14,563 bases of DNA from GWF2-33-9 sp964405755 (GCA_964405755.1 CAYOPF010000074.1:1-14563), one strand, 5' to 3'. Shown: positions 1-7,790, counted from the first letter of the stretch. The notes: generated by a model from the sequence alone, not told the origin. Translations and numbers: made by a program.

Positions 1-1
1 T

Positions 2-3000
2 GCTTTTGTTGTCAAATTCAACAGTAGTGGTGTACGTCAATGGGGAACCTATTACGGTGGCTCTAAATATGATTATGGTTATGGTGTAACAGTTGACCAA
101 GATGGTTTTATATACATCTCGGGAGATACTTCTTCCGATAATGCTATTTCAACAAGTGATGCTTACCAGACAGACAGAGGTGGTGATTACGATGCTTTTA
201 TTGCAAAATTTGACGGAAGTGGAAAAAGAGAATGGGGTACGTACTATGGTGGAAGCACAACAGATTACGGATATGATATAAATGCACAAGGAACTGATTT
301 ATACTTAGCAGCATATACATATTCTAATAATTCAATAGCGACAGTAGGTGCTTTTCAGGAAGAATTAAGGGGTAGTCGAGATGCCTATTTAGTCAAATTT
401 TCACAATGCTCATTAAGTCTAACTGCAACATCAAGTGTTAATTATATTTGTCCGTGCACAGAATTTCAATTATTTGCTTCTGATGGATGGGAAAGTTATC
501 AATGGTTTGGACCAGATTTTTCATCAACTGATCAAAATCCAACTGTAGTTAATTGCACAACTGGAGTACATACTTACTACGTAATTGTTGAAGATGAGTT
601 CGGTTGTCAAACTTCGGCTGAAGTTGATGTAGAGATTATTTCTGGACCGATGATATATGCGTATTATGATTATCCAGTATGTGTAGGCAACGATATCAAA
701 TTACATGTTGACTACAATATACCAACATTAATTGAACTTAAAGGTAAAGAAAATAAAAATCAGTTACAAAGTGGTGGTTTCACATTCAAGTGGACTGGAC
801 CGAATGATTTTAGTAGTGAAGATTCAGATCCAATTATCGAAAATACAACTTTGGATAATGAGGGTACCTATATTGTTGAGGTAACAGATAATGAAACAGG
901 TTGTACTTCAACTTCATCAATTGATGTCTACTTTGAAACTGGGATTGAAATGTACCCTGGTTCAAATTCCCCAATTTGCGAAGGCGAAACCCTATACTTA
1001 TTTGCAGATATTGAAGATGAAATAATTAATACAAATAATAAGGATTTTAATAACAAATTACAGTTTGGTGAATTTTTTGAGTGGACAGGTCCAAATGACT
1101 TTTATAGCAACGAGAAAGATCCTTTTATCGAAAATGCAACTCCTGAAATGTCAGGAACTTATTATTTGACTGTTATCCCTTATATGGGTTGTGAAGCAAC
1201 TTATGAAATTGAAGTATTGGTAGGTGAAATTCCTTCTGTAACAATCAATTCAATATCTGGTCAGGATGTTGAATATTTATGCGAAGGCGATGACTATCAA
1301 TTTGATGTAACCTCCGATGCAGATTATTTCTATTGGAGCGGTCCTAATGAGTTTTCAAGTTCAGAAAAAAATCCAATGTTAACTAATTTAGGTTTTGAAG
1401 ATTCAGGAGAATATACTCTTACTGCTTTTAAAGAAGACGGATGTTCCTCTACTACATATCTTGAAATATTTGTAAATAGTTTACCTGAAGCTTATCCTGG
1501 ATCAAATTCACCTCTTTGCGAAGGAAACGACTTGTATCTTTTTGCATTTTATAATTACGGAATAGTTGAGAAAAATACAAAGTTTGACAAAAATTCTTTG
1601 CAAAACGGATATCAATATTTGTGGACAGGACCAAATGAGTTTTTCAGTACTGATATGGATCCCATTATTGAAAATGCAACAGCCGACAATGCAGGAAGGT
1701 ATATACTTACAGTTAAAAATCATAATGGATGCGAAAACATATTCTATGTAGATGTTAATATCTTTGGTTCTCCCTCATTCGAACTAAGTTCGAATTCTCC
1801 AATTTGTACAGGAGGTACTTTATCCCTAGAGGCAAATGCTGAAAACGAATATATGTACTATTGGACAGGTCCAAACGGTTTTAGCGCAGAGGGAACCAAT
1901 CCAACAATTACTGGTGCAACTCCAATCTACTCTGGTACATATTATTGTCAGGCAAATAACTCTGGGTGTTCCACAACTCAATCTATTGAAGTTGTAATAA
2001 ATCCAAAACCAACAGTTACGGCTTCTTCGAATTCTCCACAATGTCAAGGCAAAACTTTAAATCTTTATGCTCAAGGACCTACTGGATCAACTTATTCCTG
2101 GAGTGGACCAAACAACTTTTCCAGTAACCAACAAAACCCCGTAATAAACAATGCACAACCTAATCACAGTGGTAACTATGTTGTTACTTGTACTTATCTG
2201 GGGTGTACTGCAACTGCATCGGTAAGTGTTACAATTAATGCCAATCCTGCAGTTACTGCCTCATACAATTCACCTGTATATTTGGGAGAGACAATACAAT
2301 TTAACGCAACTGCTGGGTTTACAACATATCAGTGGAGTGGGCCTGATGGATTTTCTAGTAGTTTACGTAATCCATCAATAAGTAATGCTGATGCAAGCCA
2401 TTCGGGCACCTACACTCTTGTTGTTACCAATTCAGCAGGGTGTACGACAACTGTTACAGTTGATGTTCAGGTTGTTGATGAAGAGTTCGAAATAGATTTG
2501 TTTATTTCACCTGAGTTACAAAAAGTTGCTTATGGCACAACTTTGCAGCCTGCGTTTAATTCTTCTGTAACTGTTTCTAAGTATTCATATAAATGGTATT
2601 ACGACGAAGACAATACTCCCGAAAATGGTAATGAAACTCTGGTAGCTACCACTATTCACTTAGGTTTGACCAATATTGAATTTGATGATGAAGGTTTTTA
2701 TTACTTAAAAGTATCTTATGGCAATGAATCCATAATCAGCAATGTGGCTCAGTTGATTGTTACAGCTCAACAGCCGAAGAATAATTCAGTTATAAGTCGT
2801 AGCCAAAAGTCAATAACAATTGAATGGGAAGACCCCGAGGAAGGACAAGGTGATGGTATCTTGTTGGTAGTTACGAAACAAACAGATTATAACAACAATA
2901 TCCTTCCAGAAGATGGAACAGTTTATTCTGCTAATTCCAGCTTTGGCGACAATAGCAAAACTACTGGAACCAAGCATTATGTAATTTATAGTGGCAGTAG

Positions 3001-3448
3001 CAACCAGGTTCAAGTTACGAATCTTACAAAAGGCACTTATTATAGGTTCAGATGGTTTGCATTCAGAAATGGCGGTATGATTTCGCCAACCTACAATACA
3101 AACCAATCACAAAACAATCCACGAAGCATCAACACGCCATATAAAGAACCAGAAGATAATACCTATCAAATAGGTAAAAATATGTCTTTAAGTGGAGTAT
3201 ATCCAAATCCAATTACTGATGGTTCCATTCAATTCGATTTATTATTGGAAAATAATTCAAAGATTGAGGTTAAAGTACTAACAAGCATCGGCGAATTGGT
3301 TTATAATAGTAATTACGAACTCCCAATGGGAGACAACACTATAGTGTTTGATTTATTTAAGAAACACCGTTTAGCAAGTGGAAACTACATACTTCAGGTT
3401 ACTAACGGAGATGAGGTATTGCAACAGTCTTTTATAATAATTTATTAA
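2..3448 (+). CDS. Large secreted SBBP/Ig-repeat protein with T9SS sorting domain (5' partial)
   Basis: The reading frame is open from the first bases of the window to TAA at 3446-3448, giving 1148 visible residues, so the gene starts upstream. An ATG at 650 lies inside the protein and is not the start. Residues 1-133 are SBBP beta-propeller repeats (two WGTYYGGS motifs at 14 and 78, each followed by a DA[FY][IL][AV]KF strand). Residues about 137-825 hold eight Ig/PKD-like repeats, each with a W[ST]GP[ND].F core (tryptophans at 168, 264, 361, 445, 541, 621, 700, 778) and usually a Cys pair. A ninth Ig-like domain (about 828-922) and a fibronectin III-like domain (about 923-1046) follow. Residues 1062-1148 look like a type A T9SS sorting domain (GVYPNP near its start, GNYILQV near its end). 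The protein is inferred to be exported by T9SS and held at or released from the cell surface, probably as an adhesin or structural protein. No catalytic motif is visible. Confidence 0.9.
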   Translation, partial: AFVVKFNSSGVRQWGTYYGGSKYDYGYGVTVDQDGFIYISGDTSSDNAISTSDAYQTDRGGDYDAFIAKFDGSGKREWGTYYGGSTTDYGYDINAQGTDLYLAAYTYSNNSIATVGAFQEELRGSRDAYLVKFSQCSLSLTATSSVNYICPCTEFQLFASDGWESYQWFGPDFSSTDQNPTVVNCTTGVHTYYVIVEDEFGCQTSAEVDVEIISGPMIYAYYDYPVCVGNDIKLHVDYNIPTLIELKGKENKNQLQSGGFTFKWTGPNDFSSEDSDPIIENTTLDNEGTYIVEVTDNETGCTSTSSIDVYFETGIEMYPGSNSPICEGETLYLFADIEDEIINTNNKDFNNKLQFGEFFEWTGPNDFYSNEKDPFIENATPEMSGTYYLTVIPYMGCEATYEIEVLVGEIPSVTINSISGQDVEYLCEGDDYQFDVTSDADYFYWSGPNEFSSSEKNPMLTNLGFEDSGEYTLTAFKEDGCSSTTYLEIFVNSLPEAYPGSNSPLCEGNDLYLFAFYNYGIVEKNTKFDKNSLQNGYQYLWTGPNEFFSTDMDPIIENATADNAGRYILTVKNHNGCENIFYVDVNIFGSPSFELSSNSPICTGGTLSLEANAENEYMYYWTGPNGFSAEGTNPTITGATPIYSGTYYCQANNSGCSTTQSIEVVINPKPTVTASSNSPQCQGKTLNLYAQGPTGSTYSWSGPNNFSSNQQNPVINNAQPNHSGNYVVTCTYLGCTATASVSVTINANPAVTASYNSPVYLGETIQFNATAGFTTYQWSGPDGFSSSLRNPSISNADASHSGTYTLVVTNSAGCTTTVTVDVQVVDEEFEIDLFISPELQKVAYGTTLQPAFNSSVTVSKYSYKWYYDEDNTPENGNETLVATTIHLGLTNIEFDDEGFYYLKVSYGNESIISNVAQLIVTAQQPKNNSVISRSQKSITIEWEDPEEGQGDGILLVVTKQTDYNNNILPEDGTVYSANSSFGDNSKTTGTKHYVIYSGSSNQVQVTNLTKGTYYRFRWFAFRNGGMISPTYNTNQSQNNPRSINTPYKEPEDNTYQIGKNMSLSGVYPNPITDGSIQFDLLLENNSKIEVKVLTSIGELVYNSNYELPMGDNTIVFDLFKKHRLASGNYILQVTNGDEVLQQSFIIIY

Positions 3449-3503
3449 TAAATGTTGTTTATCTAATTTATTTTCGCGAATAACAAACACATGTAAAAAA
3501 ATT

Positions 3504-3532
3504 AAGGGACGACCAAAACTCGTCCCTTTTTT
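3504..3532 (+). terminator. Rho-independent terminator of the Ig-repeat gene
   Basis: A 9-bp stem AAGGGACGA (3504-3512) pairs with TCGTCCCTT (3520-3528) around a 7-nt loop, and a run of T follows to 3532. It lies 55 bases after the stop of the plus-strand gene. An A-run before the stem (3495-3501) means it could also work on the minus strand. Confidence 0.85.
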
Positions 3533-3548
3533 AAGTTCGGTAGTAAAA

Positions 3549-3583
3549 AAAAAGTGTAATACGAAAATGGTATTACACTTTTT
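3549..3583 (-). terminator. Rho-independent terminator of groL
   Basis: A 13-bp stem (3549-3561 with 3571-3583, core AGTGTAATA/TATTACACT) plus an inner C-G pair closes a 7-nt loop. Read on the minus strand the stem is followed by a T-tract (the A-run at 3544-3553), as expected for the end of groL, whose stop is at 3602. It sits back to back with the plus-strand terminator and may act in both directions. Confidence 0.85.
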
Positions 3584-3601
3584 GTTTTAAATTATGAGCT
3601 T

Positions 3602-5230
3602 CTAGTACATGTCGCCCATTCCACCGCCTGGCATTGGAGGCATTGGAGGATTTTTCTCTGGTTTTTCAACTATTAAAGCTTCGGTAGTTAATAATAAACC
3701 AGCAACTGATGCAGCATTTTCCAATGCAACGCGTGCAACTTTAGTTGGGTCTATAACGCCAGCTTCGAACATATCAACAAATTCTTCGGAGAATGCATTG
3801 AAACCATAGTTACCATCACCTTCCTTAACTTTGTTTACGATTACAGAAGCTTCCAATCCAGCATTTTCGACAATCTGACGAATTGGTTCTTCAATAGCTC
3901 GTTTGATAATCTCTACGCCAATTTTTTGGTCGGGATTTTGAACAATTATATTCTCCAAACCTTTAACTGCACGAAGATAAGCAACACCACCACCTGGTAC
4001 GATGCCTTCTTCAACAGCGGCACGGGTAGCGTGCAAAGCATCCTCGACGCGTGCTTTCTTTTCCTTTAATTCAACTTCGGTAGCAGCACCAATTTTTAAT
4101 ACTGCAACACCACCACTTAATTTAGCCAATCTTTCTTGCAATTTTTCACGGTCGTAATCTGAAGTAGTCTTATCGATTTGCACTTTAATTTCGTTTATTC
4201 TTCTCTTAATTGAATCTTGCTTGCCGGCACCTTCAACTATTGTAGTATTGTCTTTATCAATAATTACTTTAGCTGCAGTACCTAAATGTTCCAAGCCAGC
4301 TGCATCTAATTTATAACCTTGTTCTTCTGTAATTAATGTTCCATTGGTAAGAATAGCGATGTCTTCCAACATTGCTTTGCGGCGGTCGCCGAATCCAGGT
4401 GCTTTAACTGCAGCTATTTTCAAGATACCACGTAATTTGTTTAATACCAGTGTCGCCAGAGCTTCGCCTTCCACATCTTCTGCAATTATTAGTAAAGAGC
4501 GACCAGTTTGTGAAGTTTTTTCTAAAATAGCAAGAATATCCTTGATTGAAGAGATTTTCTTGTCATAAATTAAAATGAAAGGATTTTCTAAAACTACTTC
4601 CATATTATCAGCATCAGTGATAAAATAAGGAGAAAGATATCCACGGTCGAACTGCATTCCTTCAACTGTTTCTAACGCAGTATCCATAGTATTTGCTTCT
4701 TCGACAGTTATCACGCCGTCTTTTCCTACTTTTTCCATTGCTTCTGCAATCAATTCGCCGATAGTACTATCGTTGTTTGCAGATATTGCGCCAACTTGAG
4801 TGATTTCTTTTTTACCTTGAACTTCACGGGAAATGCTCTTTAACCCTTCTGTAATCTTTGAAACTGCCAGGTCGATGCCACGTTTTAAATCCATTGGATT
4901 TGCACCAGCAGTAACATTCTTCAAGCCTTCACGATAAATTGCTTGAGCCAATACAGTTGCAGTTGTTGTTCCGTCACCCGCTACATCACTAGTTTTTGAT
5001 GCAACTTCTCGAACCATGTTTGCACCTAAATTTTCGATTGGATCTTCCAGTTCAACTTCTTTAGCAACAGTAACACCATCTTTTGTTACAGTTGGCGCAC
5101 CAAACTTTTTGTCGATAATTACATTACGACCTTTCGGACCTAACGTAACTTTAACTGCATTTGCTAATTGGTCAACCCCAGATTTTAAATGGGAGCGGGC
5201 TTCTGCATTAAACTCAATAATTTTTGCCAT
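3602..5230 (-). CDS. groL: Chaperonin GroEL (60 kDa)
   Basis: This is a 542-residue group I chaperonin of normal family length. It forms the double-ring cage that folds proteins with ATP and the GroES lid in the cytoplasm. Visible signatures are VTLGPKGRNV (28-37), the nucleotide-binding loop GDGTTTA with Asp86, VEDALHATRAAVEEG with the ATP-hydrolysis Asp397 (equivalent to E. coli Asp398), and VIDPTKVARVALENAASVA near the C-terminus. The tail is proline-rich, PPMPPMPGGGMGDMY, rather than the usual long GGM repeat. The start is supported by GGAG at 5242-5239, 8 nt before the ATG. The gene stands alone: no groES lies upstream, where a divergent peptidase gene begins after 298 nt. No CIRCE element (TTAGCACTC-N9-GAGTGCTAA) is seen upstream. 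It could be the only groL, separated from groES, or a second paralogue. Confidence 0.98.
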   Translation of the reverse strand: MAKIIEFNAEARSHLKSGVDQLANAVKVTLGPKGRNVIIDKKFGAPTVTKDGVTVAKEVELEDPIENLGANMVREVASKTSDVAGDGTTTATVLAQAIYREGLKNVTAGANPMDLKRGIDLAVSKITEGLKSISREVQGKKEITQVGAISANNDSTIGELIAEAMEKVGKDGVITVEEANTMDTALETVEGMQFDRGYLSPYFITDADNMEVVLENPFILIYDKKISSIKDILAILEKTSQTGRSLLIIAEDVEGEALATLVLNKLRGILKIAAVKAPGFGDRRKAMLEDIAILTNGTLITEEQGYKLDAAGLEHLGTAAKVIIDKDNTTIVEGAGKQDSIKRRINEIKVQIDKTTSDYDREKLQERLAKLSGGVAVLKIGAATEVELKEKKARVEDALHATRAAVEEGIVPGGGVAYLRAVKGLENIIVQNPDQKIGVEIIKRAIEEPIRQIVENAGLEASVIVNKVKEGDGNYGFNAFSEEFVDMFEAGVIDPTKVARVALENAASVAGLLLTTEALIVEKPEKNPPMPPMPGGGMGDMY

Positions 5231-5238
5231 AATAATGA

Positions 5239-5242
5239 CTCC
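5239..5242 (-). promoter_or_regulatory. Ribosome binding site of groL
   Basis: GGAG on the minus strand, 8 nt before the groL ATG. It is one of the clearer Shine-Dalgarno sites in the window and fixes the groL start. Confidence 0.7.
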
Positions 5243-5326
5243 GTTTTTATTATTAATAATTATTTAAAAAAAATGTTTATACGAATTTTTTTGGAAGAAT
5301 TATCCAATTGTTTTAAAACGAAAATT

Positions 5327-5357
5327 AAAAGATAATATTTTATATTTTTATTTAAAC
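5327..5357 (-). promoter_or_regulatory. Possible groL promoter
   Basis: On the minus strand TATCTTTT (5334-5327) matches the Bacteroidota -7 box TAnnTTTG at all but the last base. The -33 region, about 19 nt upstream, falls at 5354-5357 and reads GTTT, which is poor. The predicted start near 5320 would give a leader of about 90 nt. No exact TAnnTTTG occurs upstream of groL in this gap, so this is only the best candidate. Confidence 0.3.
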
Positions 5358-5376
5358 AGATATTTTATACCTGTTT
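5354..5376. promoter_or_regulatory. 23-bp imperfect palindrome, candidate operator
   Basis: The arms AAACAG (5354-5359) and CTGTTT (5371-5376) are perfect complements. Inside them TAT (5361-5363) pairs with ATA (5367-5369), so 9 of 11 arm positions match around one central base. It lies in the divergent groL/aminopeptidase intergenic region and overlaps where the -33 box of the candidate groL promoter would be. It has no T-tract suited to termination. A dimeric regulator binding here is inference only, and in such AT-rich DNA the inner pairs could be chance. Confidence 0.35.
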
Positions 5377-5420
5377 TTTATATAAATTATTAAGAAAATT
5401 AAAAAAATATTAACATTTTT

Positions 5421-5451
5421 TTTCGTTATTTTAACTTTTTTATTATCTTTG
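5421..5451 (+). promoter_or_regulatory. Bacteroidota-type promoter of the aminopeptidase gene
   Basis: TTTC (5421-5424) is followed by exactly 19 nt and then TATCTTTG (5444-5451). The known Bacteroidota housekeeping consensus is TTTG-N19-TAnnTTTG, so the -7 box is a full match and the -33 box has one mismatch. Transcription should start near 5458, giving a leader of about 70 nt before the ATG at 5529. Confidence 0.65.
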
Positions 5452-5528
5452 TAATTCAAGGTTTTACAAATCTTATTAACTAATTTTTAAGCACAATATT
5501 TTTTTACTTAATAAATTATGGAGTATTT

Positions 5529-6500
5529 ATGCCATTATTAAAATTACAAAAAGCATCTCGAATTGCATTAAAAGAGTACATGGGATTGGACGACGGTGAA
5601 ACTTTATTGGTTCTCACCGACGAAGTGTTGAGAGAAATTGGTCAATCTTTATACGAAGCTGGTCAGATTATTGCCAAAGAAGCAATTTATGTCGAAATTA
5701 AATCACGAGAGATCAACGGTCAGGAACCACCTGAGCAAGTTGCAGAATTGATGAAATCTGTTGATGTGGTTATAGCTCCAACTTCAAAATCATTGACTCA
5801 TACCAAAGCTCGTCGCGAAGCTTCCAAACTTGGTGTTCGTGTTGGAACAATGCCAAATATTTCGCTGGACACTATGATCCGTTGTTTAAACCCAAATGTG
5901 GATAAAGTAGTCAATAATACTAATACTGTATTGGAGGCTTTCAATGGCGTAAAAAACATAACAGTTACATCAAAGAAAGGAACTAACATTACTTTTTCGA
6001 TCGAAGGACGTAATCCTATTGCCTCGACTGGCGTATTGAAAAACATTGGAGAAAGTGGCAATATACCTTCAGGTGAAGTTTATGTTGCACCAATTGAAGA
6101 ATCTGTTAATGGTTTATTGGTGATTGATGGCTCTGTTGCTACAATCGGTTTGTTATCCCATCCAATATATATGGAAATCAAAAATGGTATCGTTACTAAG
6201 ATTTCTGGTAAAGGTGGAGAAGCACGGTTCCTTGGCAGATTAATAAACAGATTCGATGATGGCGGCAAAACTATCTGTGAGTTTGGAATTGGTACAAATC
6301 CTTATGCTAAACTGACTGGCGAAATTCTAGAAGACGAAAAAGTTTTGGGTACAGTTCATTTTGCATTTGGCAACAATATGTCCTTTGGTGGCAAAATAAA
6401 TGTTCCGATGCATATCGATGGATTAATTTCCAAGCCAACTGTACACTTCGAGGACAAACTGATAATGGAAAATAGCAAATTACTATTAATCGAAGATTAA
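5529..6500 (+). CDS. M29-family metallo-aminopeptidase (aminopeptidase T-like)
   Basis: The 323-residue protein matches the M29 aminopeptidase family (COG2309), cytoplasmic two-metal exopeptidases that remove N-terminal residues from peptides. Conserved blocks appear in family order: GNIPSGEVYVAP (178-188) with Glu183, EFGIGTNP (251-258) with Glu251, GTVHFAFGNN (274-283) with His277, and HIDG (295-298) with His295 and Asp297. These correspond to the family's metal ligands. It is shorter than the roughly 410-residue thermophilic enzymes, mainly in the N-terminal half. No signal peptide is seen. The start is supported by GGAG at 5520-5523, 5 nt before the ATG, and by the promoter at 5421-5451. 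It is divergent from groL and overlaps folP by 4 bp tail to tail. The fold is shared with NicX-type 2,5-dihydroxypyridine dioxygenases, so the substrate is less certain than the family. Confidence 0.85.
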   Translation: MPLLKLQKASRIALKEYMGLDDGETLLVLTDEVLREIGQSLYEAGQIIAKEAIYVEIKSREINGQEPPEQVAELMKSVDVVIAPTSKSLTHTKARREASKLGVRVGTMPNISLDTMIRCLNPNVDKVVNNTNTVLEAFNGVKNITVTSKKGTNITFSIEGRNPIASTGVLKNIGESGNIPSGEVYVAPIEESVNGLLVIDGSVATIGLLSHPIYMEIKNGIVTKISGKGGEARFLGRLINRFDDGGKTICEFGIGTNPYAKLTGEILEDEKVLGTVHFAFGNNMSFGGKINVPMHIDGLISKPTVHFEDKLIMENSKLLLIED

Positions 6501-7294
6501 TTAAACTCGATTAAAAGTTTTCTTAGTTGATTTAGGTATTCGACATTGTGCACCCGCACGATGTCGATTCCTTTTGTAACCAGTATAGAATGCAGCAAAG
6601 CAGTTTGCACATCTCTGTCCTTTGGTTCATCTATGTTGAACATTTTTCCAATAAATGACTTTCTGGATATTCCCAAAACTTGCGGATATTTAAGAGTATT
6701 GAATTTATCTAAATTCTTAAGTAATTCAAGGTTGTGTTTTATTTTTTTTCCAAATCCAATACCAACATCAATCCAAATCTTATCAACCCCATTAGATTCT
6801 GCAATAAACGCTTGTTTTTCCAAAAAATCATATACTTCCTTAACAACATCGTCGTATTCGGGATTTGCTTGCATATCCCTTGGAGTTCCTTTCATATGCA
6901 TTATAATTAGTCCCGCGTTATAGTTTGCAACCAATTCAGCCAGGTTTTCATTAAATTGCAAACCAGAGACATCATTGATAATATCTGCACCTTCGTCCAA
7001 CGCTGCTTTGGCAACCTCGTACTTGGTAGTATCCACAGAAATAGTTAGTTGCGGATATATTTTGCGGATTTCCTTTACAATAGGAATTACCCGACGGAAT
7101 TCTTCTTCGGCAGATACTTCTGGTGCATTTGGACGGGTGCTTTCGCCACCAATATCGACGATATCGGCGCTATTTTCGACCATCCAATCAACTTGTTTTA
7201 TAGCTTCGAAGGTGTCCAAAAAAATACCCCCGTCCGAAAAAGAATCAGGGGTTACATTTAAAATACCCATTATTTTGAATATCTTGAATCGCAT
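6497..7294 (-). CDS. folP: Dihydropteroate synthase
   Basis: This 265-residue TIM-barrel enzyme joins p-aminobenzoate to dihydropterin pyrophosphate in folate synthesis and is the sulfonamide target. All signature blocks are present: NVTPDSFSDGG (13-23), DIGGESTRP (47-55), SVDTTK (86-91), INDVSG (106-111), DVGIGFGK (176-183), GISRKSF (208-214) and RVHNV (247-251). They supply the expected residues Asn13, Asp88, Asn107, Asp176, Lys212, Arg247 and His249. The length is normal. The ATG at 7294 lies 13 nt after the PhnB-like gene and has no good Shine-Dalgarno site. The internal Met9 would still keep every motif, so the exact start is less sure. It is the last gene of the minus-strand cluster, and its stop overlaps the stop of the opposing aminopeptidase gene. 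Confidence 0.97.
   Translation of the reverse strand: MRFKIFKIMGILNVTPDSFSDGGIFLDTFEAIKQVDWMVENSADIVDIGGESTRPNAPEVSAEEEFRRVIPIVKEIRKIYPQLTISVDTTKYEVAKAALDEGADIINDVSGLQFNENLAELVANYNAGLIIMHMKGTPRDMQANPEYDDVVKEVYDFLEKQAFIAESNGVDKIWIDVGIGFGKKIKHNLELLKNLDKFNTLKYPQVLGISRKSFIGKMFNIDEPKDRDVQTALLHSILVTKGIDIVRVHNVEYLNQLRKLLIEFN
6541..6566 (+). other. 11-bp stem-loop inside the folP 3' end
   Basis: CGACATTGTGC (6541-6551) pairs with GCACGATGTCG (6556-6566) around a 4-nt loop. In plus-strand RNA all 11 pairs form, one of them a U-G wobble. In the folP mRNA the same pair is an A-C mismatch. It starts 41 nt after the aminopeptidase stop, where no ordinary terminator exists, and only a weak T-run (CCTTTTG) follows. 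It may stabilise or end that transcript. It overlaps the codons of the conserved IVRVHNV motif, so it may be coincidental. Confidence 0.4.
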
Positions 7295-7307
7295 TTGTTA
7301 AAATGTT

Positions 7308-7736
7308 TTATTCTTGTGGATAATCGTAATTTACCATCCAATTTATACCAAATCTATCGACACACATTCCGAAATATGCATTCCAGAATGTTTTTTCCAA
7401 AGGCATTGTAATAAATCCACCTTCAGATAGCTTTGCAAAAAAATTATTACATTCCTCCTCGGAGCCACAATCAATCGAAATCGAGAAATTATTTCCAAAA
7501 ACCATTTTTTCGGCATAACTACTCGGCACGTCGCTTCCAAACAAAACTGTTTCTGCACTTATTGGTAATGTGATGTGCATAATTTTATCCAATTCGTCTT
7601 CAGTAATACCTTCGGGTGAGGGCATATCCCGAAAGCGACCCAAATAGGAAAATTCACCACCAAAAACTGACTTATAATGATTGAAAGCCTCTTCGCAATT
7701 TCCATTAAAGGAAATATATGCATTTACTTTTGCCAT
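7308..7736 (-). CDS. PhnB-like VOC-superfamily protein
   Basis: This 142-residue protein resembles the PhnB / '3-demethylubiquinone-9 3-methyltransferase-like' branch of the vicinal oxygen chelate (glyoxalase/bleomycin-resistance) superfamily. Family marks are the start FNGNCEEAFNHYKSVFGGEF (10-29), the central MHITLPI and VLFGSD strands, and the end FWNAYFGMCVDRFGINWMVN. The length is typical of one VOC module pair. The reaction cannot be told from sequence: members include metalloenzymes and antibiotic-binding proteins, and most are uncharacterised. The methyltransferase name attached to the family should not be taken as a function. The start is supported by AAGGAG at 7748-7743, 6 nt before the ATG. 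It lies 54 nt after xseA and 13 nt before folP, so it is probably cotranscribed with both. Confidence 0.85.
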   Translation of the reverse strand: MAKVNAYISFNGNCEEAFNHYKSVFGGEFSYLGRFRDMPSPEGITEDELDKIMHITLPISAETVLFGSDVPSSYAEKMVFGNNFSISIDCGSEEECNNFFAKLSEGGFITMPLEKTFWNAYFGMCVDRFGINWMVNYDYPQE

Positions 7737-7742
7737 TTATTT

Positions 7743-7748
7743 CTCCTT
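7743..7748 (-). promoter_or_regulatory. Ribosome binding site of the PhnB-like gene
   Basis: AAGGAG on the minus strand, 6 nt before the ATG at 7736. It is the best Shine-Dalgarno match in the five-gene cluster, so this gene may be translated more than its neighbours. No TAnnTTTG promoter is seen in the 54-nt gap. Confidence 0.7.
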
Positions 7749-7790
7749 AAGTATAAAAAATGTAAATTAATAATTTTTTGTTATAAATTG

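Noticed and set aside
93..281. 62-codon frame at the left edge
   Set aside because: It is an out-of-frame shadow of the SBBP-repeat coding sequence.
650..652. ATG at 650 as the start of the Ig-repeat protein
   Set aside because: The same frame is open without a stop back to base 2 and encodes SBBP repeats and the first Ig repeat, so the gene starts outside the window.
160..2480. Regular repeats suggesting a CRISPR array or tandem DNA repeat
   Set aside because: The periodicity is at the protein level (about 78-97 residues), the DNA copies are diverged, and the frame is continuous.
3611..3652. Short GGCATTGGAGG direct repeats at the groL end
   Set aside because: They simply encode the PPMPPMPGG tail of GroEL and are not a separate DNA element.
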